NCBI GenBank assembly: GCA_002412495.1
Contig: DHVE01000115.1
Span: 24,121 to 73,516, forward strand
Direction of reading: 5' to 3'
Length of the DNA: 49,396 bases
Origin: Betaproteobacteria bacterium UBA5216
GTDB taxonomy: Bacteria; Pseudomonadota; Gammaproteobacteria; Burkholderiales; SG8-41
Shown here: positions 17,890 to 26,716 of the stretch, in pieces
How positions within the stretch are numbered: the stretch's first letter is position 1
How the letters are laid out: each line of letters begins with the position of its first letter
The notes under the pieces: model-generated
Databases searched by the model: none
Told to the model about the DNA's origin: nothing
The model's input: the letters and a program-made list of their open reading frames with translations, nothing else
Position numbers and translations under genes: made by a program

Positions 17890-18663
17890 CTACCGCCCCT
17901 TGAACACCGGTTTGCGTTTTTCGGCAAACGCGCGCTGCGCTTCGAGCGCATCTTCGGTGTGCGACAACTGCTCAGTAATGTTCTGCTCGAAGCGGTAGCC
18001 GTCGCGCTCCGGCATGTTTTCGATCACGTTATACGCCTGCTTCGCGAGCTTCATGGCGAGCGGGCTTTTGGCGGCGATGCTGCGCGCGATTTTCATCGCC
18101 TCTTCCATCAACTGCTCGCGCGGCCCGCACCACTCGATGACGCCCAGGCGATACAACTCCGCCGCGCTAAACCGCTCGCCGGTGAACACAATGCGCCGCC
18201 CGCGTGATTTGCTGAACAGCCGCGAAATAAAGGCACAGCCGCCCGCCAGGCCCACGTCGATTTCCGGCATGCCGAACACCGCGTTATCCGAGGCGAGCAT
18301 GATGTCGCACGCGGCCATCACGCCGAAACCCGCGCCGAGCGCCGCGCCATTCACCGCCGCGATCACCGGCTTTTTGCATTCGCGGATCGCGTTGGCGTAC
18401 TCGCGCGCGCCACGATTGTGCCGCCAGTAATCACCCGGTTGTTTCGCGATACCGATGCGCTCCTTGATATCCGCGCCCGCGCAGAACACCTTGCCCGCGC
18501 CCGTGAGGATGGCCACGCGCACGTCGTCACGGTCGGTGAAGGCATCAAAGACCTGCATGATCTCATCGCGAAACTGCGCGTTTTGCGCGTTGACCGGCGG
18601 CCGGTCCATGGTGACCACGGCGATAGTGTCGTTGACTTCAACCTTGATGCATTGATACGGCAT
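17890..18663 (-). CDS. Enoyl-CoA hydratase/isomerase (crotonase) family
   Basis: A 257-residue crotonase-fold protein. The oxyanion-hole segments are FCAGADIKE (~60-68) and NGAALGAGF (~105-113). One catalytic glutamate is kept as Glu134 in the M-P-E-I motif. The position of the second hydratase glutamate (rat Glu144) is Gly114, so classical two-glutamate hydration is doubtful; an isomerase or another crotonase reaction fits better. It is convergent with the metal exporter gene (78 bp). No CoA ligase gene is adjacent. Confidence 0.88.
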   Translation of the reverse strand: MPYQCIKVEVNDTIAVVTMDRPPVNAQNAQFRDEIMQVFDAFTDRDDVRVAILTGAGKVFCAGADIKERIGIAKQPGDYWRHNRGAREYANAIRECKKPVIAAVNGAALGAGFGVMAACDIMLASDNAVFGMPEIDVGLAGGCAFISRLFSKSRGRRIVFTGERFSAAELYRLGVIEWCGPREQLMEEAMKIARSIAAKSPLAMKLAKQAYNVIENMPERDGYRFEQNITEQLSHTEDALEAQRAFAEKRKPVFKGR

Positions 18664-18899
18664 GGCGGTGCCCCTGACGAGTTGAACGGAATCATTATGC
18701 CGGACAATGTGCTGCCTTCGTACCTTGCGGGCAGCGCGTACGCGTCAACGCTTTGGTCCTGTTTGATCTATATTTGGCGTGCGGGCGCTTGCTCCCGCTG
18801 CGGGAAGGCGAGGGGATCGCCACTCGCCTGATGATCTGCCCTGCGTCCGCGCCAGTGCGTTAACCCGTTGTGTTGCTGCATTCCGTAAAAGGAGTCGCC

Positions 18900-19865
18900 A
18901 TGTCAATGCCGAAAATCGCGCTTCTGTTGGGATGGTTTTTATCGGTATCCGCTTTTGCGCAGAATTTTCCCAGCCGGCCGGTGCGCATAATCATGCCCTT
19001 CCCTGCGGGCACCAGCGTGAACGATGTGCTGGGCCGCGCGCTGGCGCAGCGACTGTCGGAGCCGCTGGGCCAGCAGGTAATTTTCGACAACCGCTCCGGC
19101 GCGGCAGGCACGGTGGGCTCGGAAATGGTGGCTAAATCCCCGCCCGATGGATACACCCTGTTGCTCGCGGTAACCGGCCCGATGACCATCGCGCCGTTTG
19201 TATATGCCAAGTTGGGCTACGACACGATGCGCGATTTTGCGCCGGTGGCGATGGTAGCGCTGGCGCCCTACATGATCATTGCGCATCCATCGGTGCCGGC
19301 GAAAAACCTGAAAGAACTGATCGCGCTCGCCAAAGCGCGCCCCGGCCAACTGCGTTTTGCCTCGGCGGGCACCGGCAGCACGCCGCATCTGTGCACCGAG
19401 TTGTTCATGAGCCTGGCCGACATCAAAATGCAGCACATCCCCTACAAAGGTGGCGCACCCGCGATGATCGACACGGTGGCCGGCCACACCGACCTGTATT
19501 GCACCAGCGTCACCAACGCCGCGCTGCTGCTCCAGCAGGGCCGCATCCGCCCGATCGGTGTTACGTCGATAAAGCGCTCGCCGGTGCTGCCCAACGTGGC
19601 GACCCTCGACGAGCAGGGCTTGAAGGGCTTCGACGTATCACAGTGGATGGGCATCACGGCGCCCGCAAAAACACCGCCAGCCATCGTGCAGCGCCTGCAT
19701 CAGGACATCGCGCGCGTGGTCAACAGCGCGGAGTATTCGAAATTCATCCAGCAGCAAGGCGCGGAACCGGCGTTGATGGGGCCGGAGGAATTTGGCGCGT
19801 TGATGCGCGCGGAACTGGAGCGGTGGGGGAAGTTGGTGCGGGCGATTAAGGTGACGGCGGATTAG
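18900..19865 (+). CDS. TctC/Bug family periplasmic receptor
   Basis: A 321-residue receptor. ATG 18900 is fixed by AAAAGGAG ending five bases upstream. A signal peptide (~1-20, SAFAQ) is followed by NFPSRPVRIIMPFPAGTSVND; the usual P-G-G-P is P-A-G-T here, a modest departure. FDNRSGAAGTVGSE and IPYKGGAPAMIDTVAG are typical. It stands alone, with no enzyme gene within 200 bp on the same strand; the crotonase gene is divergent. Confidence 0.92.
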   Translation: MSMPKIALLLGWFLSVSAFAQNFPSRPVRIIMPFPAGTSVNDVLGRALAQRLSEPLGQQVIFDNRSGAAGTVGSEMVAKSPPDGYTLLLAVTGPMTIAPFVYAKLGYDTMRDFAPVAMVALAPYMIIAHPSVPAKNLKELIALAKARPGQLRFASAGTGSTPHLCTELFMSLADIKMQHIPYKGGAPAMIDTVAGHTDLYCTSVTNAALLLQQGRIRPIGVTSIKRSPVLPNVATLDEQGLKGFDVSQWMGITAPAKTPPAIVQRLHQDIARVVNSAEYSKFIQQQGAEPALMGPEEFGALMRAELERWGKLVRAIKVTAD

Positions 19866-19883
19866 GCGTTGTAAATCTGGAGT

Positions 19884-19901
19884 GCGGCGGCTTGTCGCCG
19901 C
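19884..19901. repeat. Intergenic GC hairpin
   Basis: GCGGCG-GCTTGT-CGCCGC, just 18 bp after the Bug stop. There is no T-tract. The surrounding 204-bp gap up to 20069 shows nothing else I can name. Confidence 0.4.
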
Positions 19902-20069
19902 TGTCGGCACACTGGCCAATATCGAAGCACTAAAGTGGGAGCAATCTCCGGCACACCAAGTGCCGTCTTGATTTGATTCTGGATCGGGTCACATGCGGAC
20001 TATGCCAAGATCGTTGGCTAAAAGCCGATGAGAAGAATTTGACTCCGGTACCTTTCATGGAATAGCACA

Positions 20070-20882
20070 TCATTTGGGTTCTACGCCGATATCCCGCAAT
20101 GCGCCGGCGACGGCGGTTCGCGTCAATTGAGCAAAGCGCTCCTTGAAGCCGGCACCGTCGTTTGACCATAGGTCCTCGCGTCCAATTCTGTCGTAATGTT
20201 CGAATTGCCGCGCTCGCCCCAGAAACTTGCCGGATTGGGGTTCGAACACTTTGAGAAGCACACGAATATAGAACGTACCAACGCCTATGCCGTAGTTGCC
20301 CAGACCAACCTCCATGACAGCGGTCGACGAATTGATCCCGGACGACCGGTAACGATCGGTAGCATCGGTATCGGCATACCATGCATTAGCGCGACGCAAT
20401 CCGGCGGTGTTCGAGGTGCCGAAATCCTGCAACGGAGGCAACGAACGAGTCTGTTCAGATACGGTGGCATTGAGCCCAACCGCGGAAAGCTGTTTCGCCA
20501 CCTCTTTGGCCAATTCAACATTAGGCGACCACAAGCCTTTTCCCTTTAGAATCTCCTCTGCTTGCGCCGAAGCGGCCGATTCCCTTTCCTGCCGTTCCGG
20601 CGAATTGGCCTCCGCCAACATCATGAGCGTTCCCACCACGAGCCAGCCGCGCTGCTTCGAAATATCTGAACGCGGTATCAGTCCGAGGTTTGCGACCTTC
20701 GATCCCATGAAGGCCGTGTGATCTTCGAGCAGCAATGCGTGCGACTCGAGCGGGATGACCTGAATACTTTGGAATTTTTTGAGGGTTTCCAGGGAAGCCG
20801 CGCGCGCCGACGAATAGTCATCCGGTACCAGCATGGTGACCGCCATTAACACCAAGCCAAGAAAGGAATTGCGTCCGATCAT
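20070..20882 (-). CDS. Secreted protein of unknown function
   Basis: A 270-residue protein with a signal peptide (hydrophobic stretch ~6-20, likely cut after SARAA near 29). The mature part starts with a short helix and a beta segment (IQVIPLESHALLLEDHTAFMG), then an alanine-rich helix (~95-115). Its C-terminal half alternates amphipathic strands (GIGVGTFYIRVLLKVFEPQS). No cysteine and no lipobox are visible, so it should be soluble periplasmic or outer-surface. Codon use and local base composition look less GC-rich than neighbouring genes, hinting at separate ancestry. I do not recognise the family. A remote similarity to small lipoprotein-like DUF4136 proteins is only a guess. Confidence 0.75.
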   Translation of the reverse strand: MIGRNSFLGLVLMAVTMLVPDDYSSARAASLETLKKFQSIQVIPLESHALLLEDHTAFMGSKVANLGLIPRSDISKQRGWLVVGTLMMLAEANSPERQERESAASAQAEEILKGKGLWSPNVELAKEVAKQLSAVGLNATVSEQTRSLPPLQDFGTSNTAGLRRANAWYADTDATDRYRSSGINSSTAVMEVGLGNYGIGVGTFYIRVLLKVFEPQSGKFLGRARQFEHYDRIGREDLWSNDGAGFKERFAQLTRTAVAGALRDIGVEPK

Positions 20883-21028
20883 GTAAGCTCCTCAACGTCG
20901 ATCAGCGAGAAGTTGCCAACTACGCCTGCGGCGTTCCTTAATTATCGCGGCACTCGTCCGGTCCGGGAGCGCTATGTATATCGGAATTCTACTTCCCGTA
21001 TTTGTCCAGCATCAAGGGGGGGTCGGCG

Positions 21029-22297
21029 TCATGTTTGTTTAAGTTGTCGGTCTGTTTTGGGCGTCAGAACCACGTTTCTTAACGCCCGAGCCTGCACCAG
21101 CGACAACCACACATACCCCAGCATAATCGCCGCCCCACCCGCAAGCGCCAAACGCGGCCCCGCCCATTCCCCGGCGGCGTTGAGCAAAAATCCGCTCAGG
21201 AACATCAGGCTCCACACCAACGCGAAGACGCTCATCACGCGGCCGCGGTAATGGTCCTCGACCAGGGTTTGCAGCATTACCTGCGCGCAGGTCAGAAAAT
21301 ACGCGTGGCACAGGCCAGAGATCAAAATCATGCCAAACGAAAACCAGTACCACTCGCTGAAGGCAAGGCCGATCAGCGAGAGGTTGTAAAACGTGAGCGC
21401 GCCCACGACGAGGTTGCGCCACGAGATGCGCGCCTGCAATTTGCTGTAGGACATGAAGCCGATCAGCGCACCGATGCCGGCCGCGGAGGCAAGGATGCCC
21501 AGGCCGCGCGAATCCACCTGCAACAGCTTGGCGAACACCGGCAGCACGTGGATGAAACCCATCGCCAGCGTGGCGTGCAGCAGCGCCACGGTGATCACCC
21601 TGAAAAACACTTCGTTGGCGCGGATATAACGCAGGTTGTCGGTAAAGCTGTCGAGCAGGCTGCCGTGTGCGCGCGTTTCGCCGCTGGCGGGGCGCAGCAG
21701 CATCAGCACGGCAATCATGGTGCTGACCGCCGCCGCACTGATCAGAAAGGTGACCGGCGCACCCATGGCCGCGATCAGAAAGCCCGCGAAGGAAGGCGCG
21801 ATCACGCGGCTGCTGCCGAATGCCATGGAGATCAGCGGCACGGCGGAGCGCAGCAGCGGGCGCGGCAGCAGGCGCGGAAAAAACGACGCGCGCGCGGGTT
21901 CGTCGATGGCGGCGGAAAATCCCCACAAAAAAGCGCCGAGCGCGAGATGCCACAACTGCGCCACGCCCAGCAGCGCGGTGACGCCCACCAAAGTCATGGC
22001 GAGCGCGGCGTTGATCTGCGCCACGCCGATCAGCTTGCGCGCGTCGATGCGGTCGGCCAGCACGCCGCCCAGCAACGTCAGGGCGAACTGCGGCACGAAG
22101 CCGCACAGGTGAATAAACCCGAGCTGCGCCTGCGAGCCGGTGATTTCAAACGCCAGCCAGCCCAGCGTGAACGCGAACATCTGCTGGCCGATCACCTGCG
22201 TGATCAGGGCCAGCCAATACAGGCGAAAGTCGCGCACGCGGAGCGCGAGCAGCGGGCTGGTGTCGTCTTGCACGGCGGGCGCGGGTTTTGAAGTCAT
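21029..22297 (-). CDS. MFS transporter (EntS-like)
   Basis: A 422-residue major facilitator protein of the transmembrane-secretion-effector/EntS type. The N-terminus L-R-V-R-D-F-R-L-Y-W-L-A before segment 1 and GGVLADRIDARKL after segment 2 are characteristic. Twelve hydrophobic segments can be traced; the central loop (~residues 200-215) is short. Siderophore or small-molecule export is typical of relatives, but no biosynthetic cluster is adjacent, so the substrate is open. An intergenic palindrome (22422-22447) lies upstream. Confidence 0.85.
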   Translation of the reverse strand: MTSKPAPAVQDDTSPLLALRVRDFRLYWLALITQVIGQQMFAFTLGWLAFEITGSQAQLGFIHLCGFVPQFALTLLGGVLADRIDARKLIGVAQINAALAMTLVGVTALLGVAQLWHLALGAFLWGFSAAIDEPARASFFPRLLPRPLLRSAVPLISMAFGSSRVIAPSFAGFLIAAMGAPVTFLISAAAVSTMIAVLMLLRPASGETRAHGSLLDSFTDNLRYIRANEVFFRVITVALLHATLAMGFIHVLPVFAKLLQVDSRGLGILASAAGIGALIGFMSYSKLQARISWRNLVVGALTFYNLSLIGLAFSEWYWFSFGMILISGLCHAYFLTCAQVMLQTLVEDHYRGRVMSVFALVWSLMFLSGFLLNAAGEWAGPRLALAGGAAIMLGYVWLSLVQARALRNVVLTPKTDRQLKQT

Positions 22298-22424
22298 GGA
22301 GGGAGCTTACCGCACGGTGGCCGGTGATAACGGTCGGTTCGGGGGTTTGGGTTGTGAGCTGTTTGGATCACGACCTCGGCGCCGTTTGCTTGGCTACCGC
22401 GTCAGGGCTTGGGGTGGCCTCGTC

Positions 22425-22444
22425 ATTCCGGCCTGCGCCGGAAT
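22425..22444. repeat. dRS3-like palindromic repeat (variant copy 2)
   Basis: A perfect palindrome: GTCATTCCGG on the left and CCGGAATGAC on the right, spanning 22422-22447. The core is ATTCCG-N8-CGGAAT, one base per arm away from the dRS3 consensus. It lies 40 bp downstream of the hydrolase gene end on the minus strand and could act as a bidirectional hairpin. Confidence 0.65.
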
Positions 22445-22486
22445 GACGGGAATGTGATTGGCCTGCGGCAAACTTAGATGACTTGC

Positions 22487-23341
22487 CTATGGATGTCCCA
22501 GCCAGCCATTCACCACATCGACAAACCCGCCGGGATTATCCAGCGTGACGTGATGATCCGCGCCGGGCACTTCAACGAGATCAACGTGCGGGCAGCGCGC
22601 TTTTGCGTCGGCTATGATTTCGGGCGTGATGCGGTCGCTGCGGCCGCCTTTGACCAGCAACGCGGGGATGGTGATGCGGTTCCAGTGCGGCGGGATGTCG
22701 AGCAGCACGCGCTTTGAATACACGTTGCGGTCGAACTTGTGCCGCCACACGCCATCCGGCCCCTGCCGCCCGCTGCGCTCGGCGAGATAACGCAGGATTT
22801 CCGGTGCGGCGGTGGTGCCCGCGGGGCGCACTTTAAAGTTGCTCACGAAATCGTCGTGGGTTGCGTAGCTTTTGCCTTCGCGTCCGCCCACCTGATGCAG
22901 CGCCTGCACGCGGTCGGGCGTGGCAACCAGCGTGGAGTCGATGATGACGATTTTTTTCACGCGGCCGGGATAGGTGGCCGCGTAGACCAGCGACACCAGC
23001 CCGCCCATCGAATGGCCCACCAATACAAAATCGCGCAGATCGAGTTTTTCGACGACTTGGGCCACGTCCGCCGCGTAGCGCGCGTAGCTGTAATCCGGCG
23101 GCTGGGCATGGGCGCTGTCGCCGTGGCCGCGTTGATCGAGCGCGCGCACGTGGTAGTTGCCGGTGAATCCGGCGGCGACAAAATCGAACCAGTGCGCGTT
23201 CACCGCGCCACCGTGCAGGCACAGCATGGGCGTGCGGCCGGCGGCGCCATAGTCGAGGTAATTGAGCCGGACACCGTTGGCTTCGATGACGTGGTTGGTA
23301 AACGGCGCGGGGCGGTGGATGGAATTCGGCGTGGCGGTCAT
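22487..23341 (-). CDS. Alpha/beta hydrolase
   Basis: A 284-residue alpha/beta-hydrolase fold enzyme. The LHGG oxyanion segment (42-45), the LDQRGHGDS turn (68-76) and the nucleophile elbow G-H-S111-M-G-G are visible. The catalytic histidine is His263 or His264 in GADHH near the C-terminus. The closest general resemblance is to C-C or ester hydrolases of aromatic or carboxylic-acid breakdown. ATG 23341 is chosen from the family N-terminus; the frame is open to 23395 without family-like sequence. The divergent neighbour is the jelly-roll-like gene at 23510. Confidence 0.85.
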   Translation of the reverse strand: MTATPNSIHRPAPFTNHVIEANGVRLNYLDYGAAGRTPMLCLHGGAVNAHWFDFVAAGFTGNYHVRALDQRGHGDSAHAQPPDYSYARYAADVAQVVEKLDLRDFVLVGHSMGGLVSLVYAATYPGRVKKIVIIDSTLVATPDRVQALHQVGGREGKSYATHDDFVSNFKVRPAGTTAAPEILRYLAERSGRQGPDGVWRHKFDRNVYSKRVLLDIPPHWNRITIPALLVKGGRSDRITPEIIADAKARCPHVDLVEVPGADHHVTLDNPGGFVDVVNGWLGHP

Positions 23342-23509
23342 GGAGAAGTCTGGCAGAGTGGACGCAAAACCCGAAGGATGAAAGCAAACGCTCAAAACTG
23401 CAATCCTTAGTCCACTACGAGTTCACTGCCGGTTAATGCCCGCGCCGCCCGATTGATTTTGCGGTGAAGGGCCGGTTACATTCGGAGACTCCACCAAAAG
23501 GATACCGTC

Positions 23510-24160
23510 ATGCCCGCCAGCAAATTTGTTCGCCCCACGCATTCGATGCCGCCGCCGATTCCGCCGCTGCTGCAACCGCAGTTGCCGTTGGCACCCTTGC
23601 TGCCGCCGGTGCATGTGGTCGATTTGATGACGGACGCGGGTTCGGCGGCATTCGGCGCGGTGTGGCGCGCAAAAGAAGCAAAGCTGGTGGAATGCCCGGC
23701 GCTCACCGACGCGCGCCCGCAATTCAAATCCACCTACGACATCGAGCCGCATGCCGAACTGGCGGGTTTTGATGATTCGGGCTGGGAAGTGGTGCCCCCC
23801 GCCGATCTCGAGGGAAAACGCGGCGGCGGTATGGTGTCGTTTCACTGGTTTCGCACCACGTTAACGATGCCGGCGAACGCCACGGGTTTTGACACCGCCG
23901 GCGCAAAAGCCGTGTTACGGGTCAATGTCGATGACTACGCCGAAGTGTGGGTCAACGGCGTGCTGCCGCGCACGGCGGGCCGGCCCAGCCCGGCCGCCAT
24001 TCAGGGCTTCAACATGCCCAACCGTCTGATACTCGGCGACAACCTGGTGACGCCCGGCGACAAATTCGAGATCGCCGTGTTCGCGATCAACGGGCCGATC
24101 TCGGCGGTGCCGGCGAATTTTCTGTGGTTCCGCGAGGCGAAGGTCGAGTTTTTCCGCTGA
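23510..24160 (+). CDS. Galactose-binding-like (jelly-roll) domain protein
   Basis: A 216-residue protein. Residues ~1-35 are proline-rich low complexity (MPPPIPPLLQPQLPLAPLLPP). The rest reads like a beta-jelly-roll, with DDSGWEVVPPADLE, then FHWFRTTLTMP, RVNVDDYAEVWVNGVLP and FEIAVFAINGPIS. The same order of blocks occurs in the GH2-type sugar-binding fold. As I recall it, it also occurs as an N-terminal extension of long SMP-30/gluconolactonase proteins. Here it is free-standing; a short SMP-30 protein is encoded 9.6 kb away. AAAGGA precedes ATG 23510. No signal peptide is clear. A carbohydrate- or lactone-binding role is inference. Confidence 0.7.
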   Translation: MPASKFVRPTHSMPPPIPPLLQPQLPLAPLLPPVHVVDLMTDAGSAAFGAVWRAKEAKLVECPALTDARPQFKSTYDIEPHAELAGFDDSGWEVVPPADLEGKRGGGMVSFHWFRTTLTMPANATGFDTAGAKAVLRVNVDDYAEVWVNGVLPRTAGRPSPAAIQGFNMPNRLILGDNLVTPGDKFEIAVFAINGPISAVPANFLWFREAKVEFFR

Positions 24161-24201
24161 GTTTTTTCGCCGCGGCTCCCTTGTTTTACCGGGCGGGTGC
24201 T

Positions 24202-25560
24202 TTACGCGGTTGCGCGCACGCTGCCCCGCTGAATTTCAAATTCGGCCGTCGGTGCCTTGTCCAGCGCCCACAGTTGCGCCAGCAGATGCTTGGCACCCGC
24301 GTCTCCCAGCACCGGCTCGGCGAGCTCCATGAATTTGGCGTTGAGTTCGTCGTCGGTGAGCGGCAGTTCCGGATCGCCCTTGCGATAAGGCTGAAAGTGC
24401 GACAGCTTGCGGCCGTCCGTGGTTTCGATATCGACCTGCGACGCGCGCTGATTGGGATACCCTTTTGAAAACACCGGGTCGGCGACGCACACCACTTTTT
24501 TCATCATGTCGCGCAACTCGGCGTCTTTCATGCGTTCGCTGGTGAACGCATTCAGCCGCACGCTGCCGAAGATCGCCGCGTGGGCCACGGTGTATTGCAG
24601 ACTGAATTTCGCCTGATACTCGCCTTCGGGCGTGGCGTTGTCGATGATGTCGAGGCCGGCCTTGTAGGTGGCGAGGGTTATTTTTTTAATGTCTTGCGGT
24701 TTGAGTTTGTGTTGCATCACCAGATGCAGCACGCCATCGATCGACGGAAACGTGTGGCCGCAGCAACCGTGCGCCTTGAACGTCATGTGATTGATGTGGT
24801 AATCCGTGCCGAGGCCTTTGGTCACTTTTGACCAATCCGGATTCACGCTCATCGCGTTGCCGAAACCCTTTTTGCCTTCGATGATGTCCAGCGCGCCGGT
24901 CACGCCCTTCGATGCCGCCAGCGCGGCGAGCACACCCGCGTCCGCGGCATGGCCGCCATGCAGTGGTTTACTCATCGCTTGCGACAAAAACGCCTGCTGC
25001 AAGCCCGCCGCGAACGTGCCCACCGTCGCCACGGCATGCATGAACTGATCGTGATTCAGCCGCATCGCGGTGGCCGCCGACGCCGCCGCGCCAAAGCTGC
25101 CCACCGTGCCGGTGGTGTGCCAGAAGTTGTAATGCGAGGGCATCACCGCCTCGCCAATGCGCGTGGAGGTTTCGTAGCCCACGATTACCGCGCGCAGGAA
25201 TTGCTCGCCGGTTGCGCCGCTGGATTGCGCCGCCGCGAGCGCAGCGGAAATCGTGGGGCTGCCGGGGTGATAACCGGAATCGCGATGAATGTCGTCGAAC
25301 TCGACCGTGTGCGAGGCCGCGCCGTTGATCAGCGCGGCGGTGCGTGTGGTGGCGCGTCGCCCGGTAGCCAGCCGCGCGCGACCGCGATCGAGGTCTTCGG
25401 CAAAGGCCTGTTCCAGCAGCGTAGCGGGCGGGCACAAGCTGCCCGGCAGCAGCGCGGCATACCAGTCGATGACGGCGCGCTTGGCGTGGTGGATGACGTC
25501 GGCGGGCAGCTTTGCGGTTTGTTCTTTAATCGCGTAATCGGCGAGTTGTTGCATCAGCAT
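24202..25560 (-). CDS. MmgE/PrpD family protein
   Basis: A 452-residue MmgE/PrpD protein, distinct from the one at 14171. The N-terminal helical domain contains LINGAASHTVEFDDIHRDSGYHPGSP (split near residues 76-100), the conserved Asp/His active-site segment. HGCCGHTFPSIDG near residue 262 is the region lining the pocket. The C-terminal V-D-I-E-T-T-D-G-R-K segment is also typical. Likely role: dehydration or decarboxylation of a tricarboxylate-like acid. It is not next to a Bug gene, unlike the other copy. Confidence 0.89.
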   Translation of the reverse strand: MLMQQLADYAIKEQTAKLPADVIHHAKRAVIDWYAALLPGSLCPPATLLEQAFAEDLDRGRARLATGRRATTRTAALINGAASHTVEFDDIHRDSGYHPGSPTISAALAAAQSSGATGEQFLRAVIVGYETSTRIGEAVMPSHYNFWHTTGTVGSFGAAASAATAMRLNHDQFMHAVATVGTFAAGLQQAFLSQAMSKPLHGGHAADAGVLAALAASKGVTGALDIIEGKKGFGNAMSVNPDWSKVTKGLGTDYHINHMTFKAHGCCGHTFPSIDGVLHLVMQHKLKPQDIKKITLATYKAGLDIIDNATPEGEYQAKFSLQYTVAHAAIFGSVRLNAFTSERMKDAELRDMMKKVVCVADPVFSKGYPNQRASQVDIETTDGRKLSHFQPYRKGDPELPLTDDELNAKFMELAEPVLGDAGAKHLLAQLWALDKAPTAEFEIQRGSVRATA

Positions 25561-26034
25561 GGCGGGGCTCCTGTATCAAGACCGCAATGATAGCAGGCGG
25601 TAAATGTCGCCCGTTCGCGGAATGGGGTGGACCGGCAACGCAATACCGGCTGCGTTTCCTATGCTGGAACGGGTTCGGTTGGTGTTGTGGAGGCTGTGGA
25701 TGTTTGGGCTTCGCGCAACCGCCACTCGCTAAAGGCTGGCCGGGTGCGGCCAGCCCGTACGCGCCCCATCGATGAGATTGCGTCGGCAGCTCAACCGCTC
25801 ATCGGCACAGGCGATGCGTCATGGCTTGCGTTCGGTTTACTTTTTCTCAAGCCATCCTTGAAAAGACCGATGTGCTGCGTCGCAGCAAATGCATTATAAT
25901 GAATCCATAGTATTGTATATAAAGATGTTTATTTAAATTGGCAAGCGGCACTTTGGCCATAAATAGTGCCTCGCACTATAGGGTTACTGGCCACGGATGG
26001 TTCGCTTTCTTAACCTTGAATGGAGTGTGTCACT
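25561..26034. other. 474-bp intergenic region
   Basis: No convincing gene. It contains a GC hairpin, GGCTGGCC-GGGTGC-GGCCAGCC (25734-25755), without a T-tract. An AT-rich stretch (25885-25945) includes a perfect TATAAT (25895-25900). A 17-bp palindrome lies at 25963-25979. A short open frame across 25627-25899 has no ribosome site or recognisable features. Confidence 0.55.
25963..25979. promoter_or_regulatory. 17-bp palindrome, candidate operator
   Basis: ATAGTGC-CTC-GCACTAT is a perfect 7-bp inverted repeat with a 3-bp spacer. It is centred about 64 bp before the acetyltransferase start and downstream of the AT-rich promoter-like stretch. It could be an operator or a small leader hairpin. 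Confidence 0.5.
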
Positions 26035-26631
26035 ATGTTTACAGCCAGGCTTGACGCTTCGAACCGACCCGCGCTGCTGGCGCACTTTCTGGCGCTGAAC
26101 CGCGAAGACCGCCGCATGCGGTTTGGTTTTATCGCGCGCGATACATCCGTCGAACGCTACGTCAAGGACATCGATTTCGAGCAGGATGCCGTGTTCGGTG
26201 TGCAGAGCGGCGAGACCGGACGTCAATTCGACGGCATCGCACATCTGGCATTCGCAAGACATCACGTGGAAATCGGTGTGTCGGTATTGGAACAAGCGCG
26301 TGGCCAGGGCATTGGTAGTGCACTGGTGTCACGCGCGGTGGTGCATGCACGCAATCTCGGCATTGAAAAATTGTTCATGCATGGCCTGAGCGAAAACGAC
26401 GTCGTTATGCGTATCGCGCGCTCGCTCGGCATATCCGTCGTGACCATCGGCTGCGACAGCGAGGCGAGTCTGGCATTTCCGGCAACCGGCGCGCGCTCGG
26501 CGTTGCGCGAAACAGCGGCAAATGCCATCACTTTGTACGATGCCGAGTTGCGCCTGGAAATGTCGCCGCCAGCCAGCCGCGCGCGCAACCAATTGCAGGC
26601 CATTCGGGAAGAGCGGCCTATTTTTGTTTAA
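26035..26631 (+). CDS. GNAT family N-acetyltransferase
   Basis: A 198-residue acetyltransferase-fold protein. The acetyl-CoA pyrophosphate loop is visible as R-G-Q-G-I-G-S-A-L (about residues 90-98), preceded by the strand VEIGVSVLEQA and followed by helix VSRAVVHARNLGI. The C-terminal ~55 residues, after SLGISV, go beyond the GNAT core and are Ala/Arg-rich. ATG 26035 is preferred because GGAG lies nine bases upstream; an ATG at 26020 overlaps that site. It transfers an acetyl group to an unknown amine. The preceding region has an AT-rich promoter-like stretch and a palindrome. Confidence 0.82.
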   Translation: MFTARLDASNRPALLAHFLALNREDRRMRFGFIARDTSVERYVKDIDFEQDAVFGVQSGETGRQFDGIAHLAFARHHVEIGVSVLEQARGQGIGSALVSRAVVHARNLGIEKLFMHGLSENDVVMRIARSLGISVVTIGCDSEASLAFPATGARSALRETAANAITLYDAELRLEMSPPASRARNQLQAIREERPIFV

Positions 26632-26716
26632 AATTAATTACTTGCGGATATCCTGCCGAGCCGATTCCGGCAAACCGGTGTGATCCCGGCTTCTTTAGGC
26701 TGGGCGCAGTGTACCG

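Noticed and set aside
19884..19901. Intrinsic terminator after the Bug gene
   Set aside because: The hairpin is GC-rich but is not followed by a T-tract.
21251..22291. A 346-codon open frame antisense to the MFS exporter gene
   Set aside because: It is extremely rich in Arg, Gln and His; the complementary strand encodes a clear membrane transporter.
25627..25899. A 90-codon open frame in the gap before the acetyltransferase gene
   Set aside because: No ribosome site, composition like noncoding DNA, and no recognisable fold.
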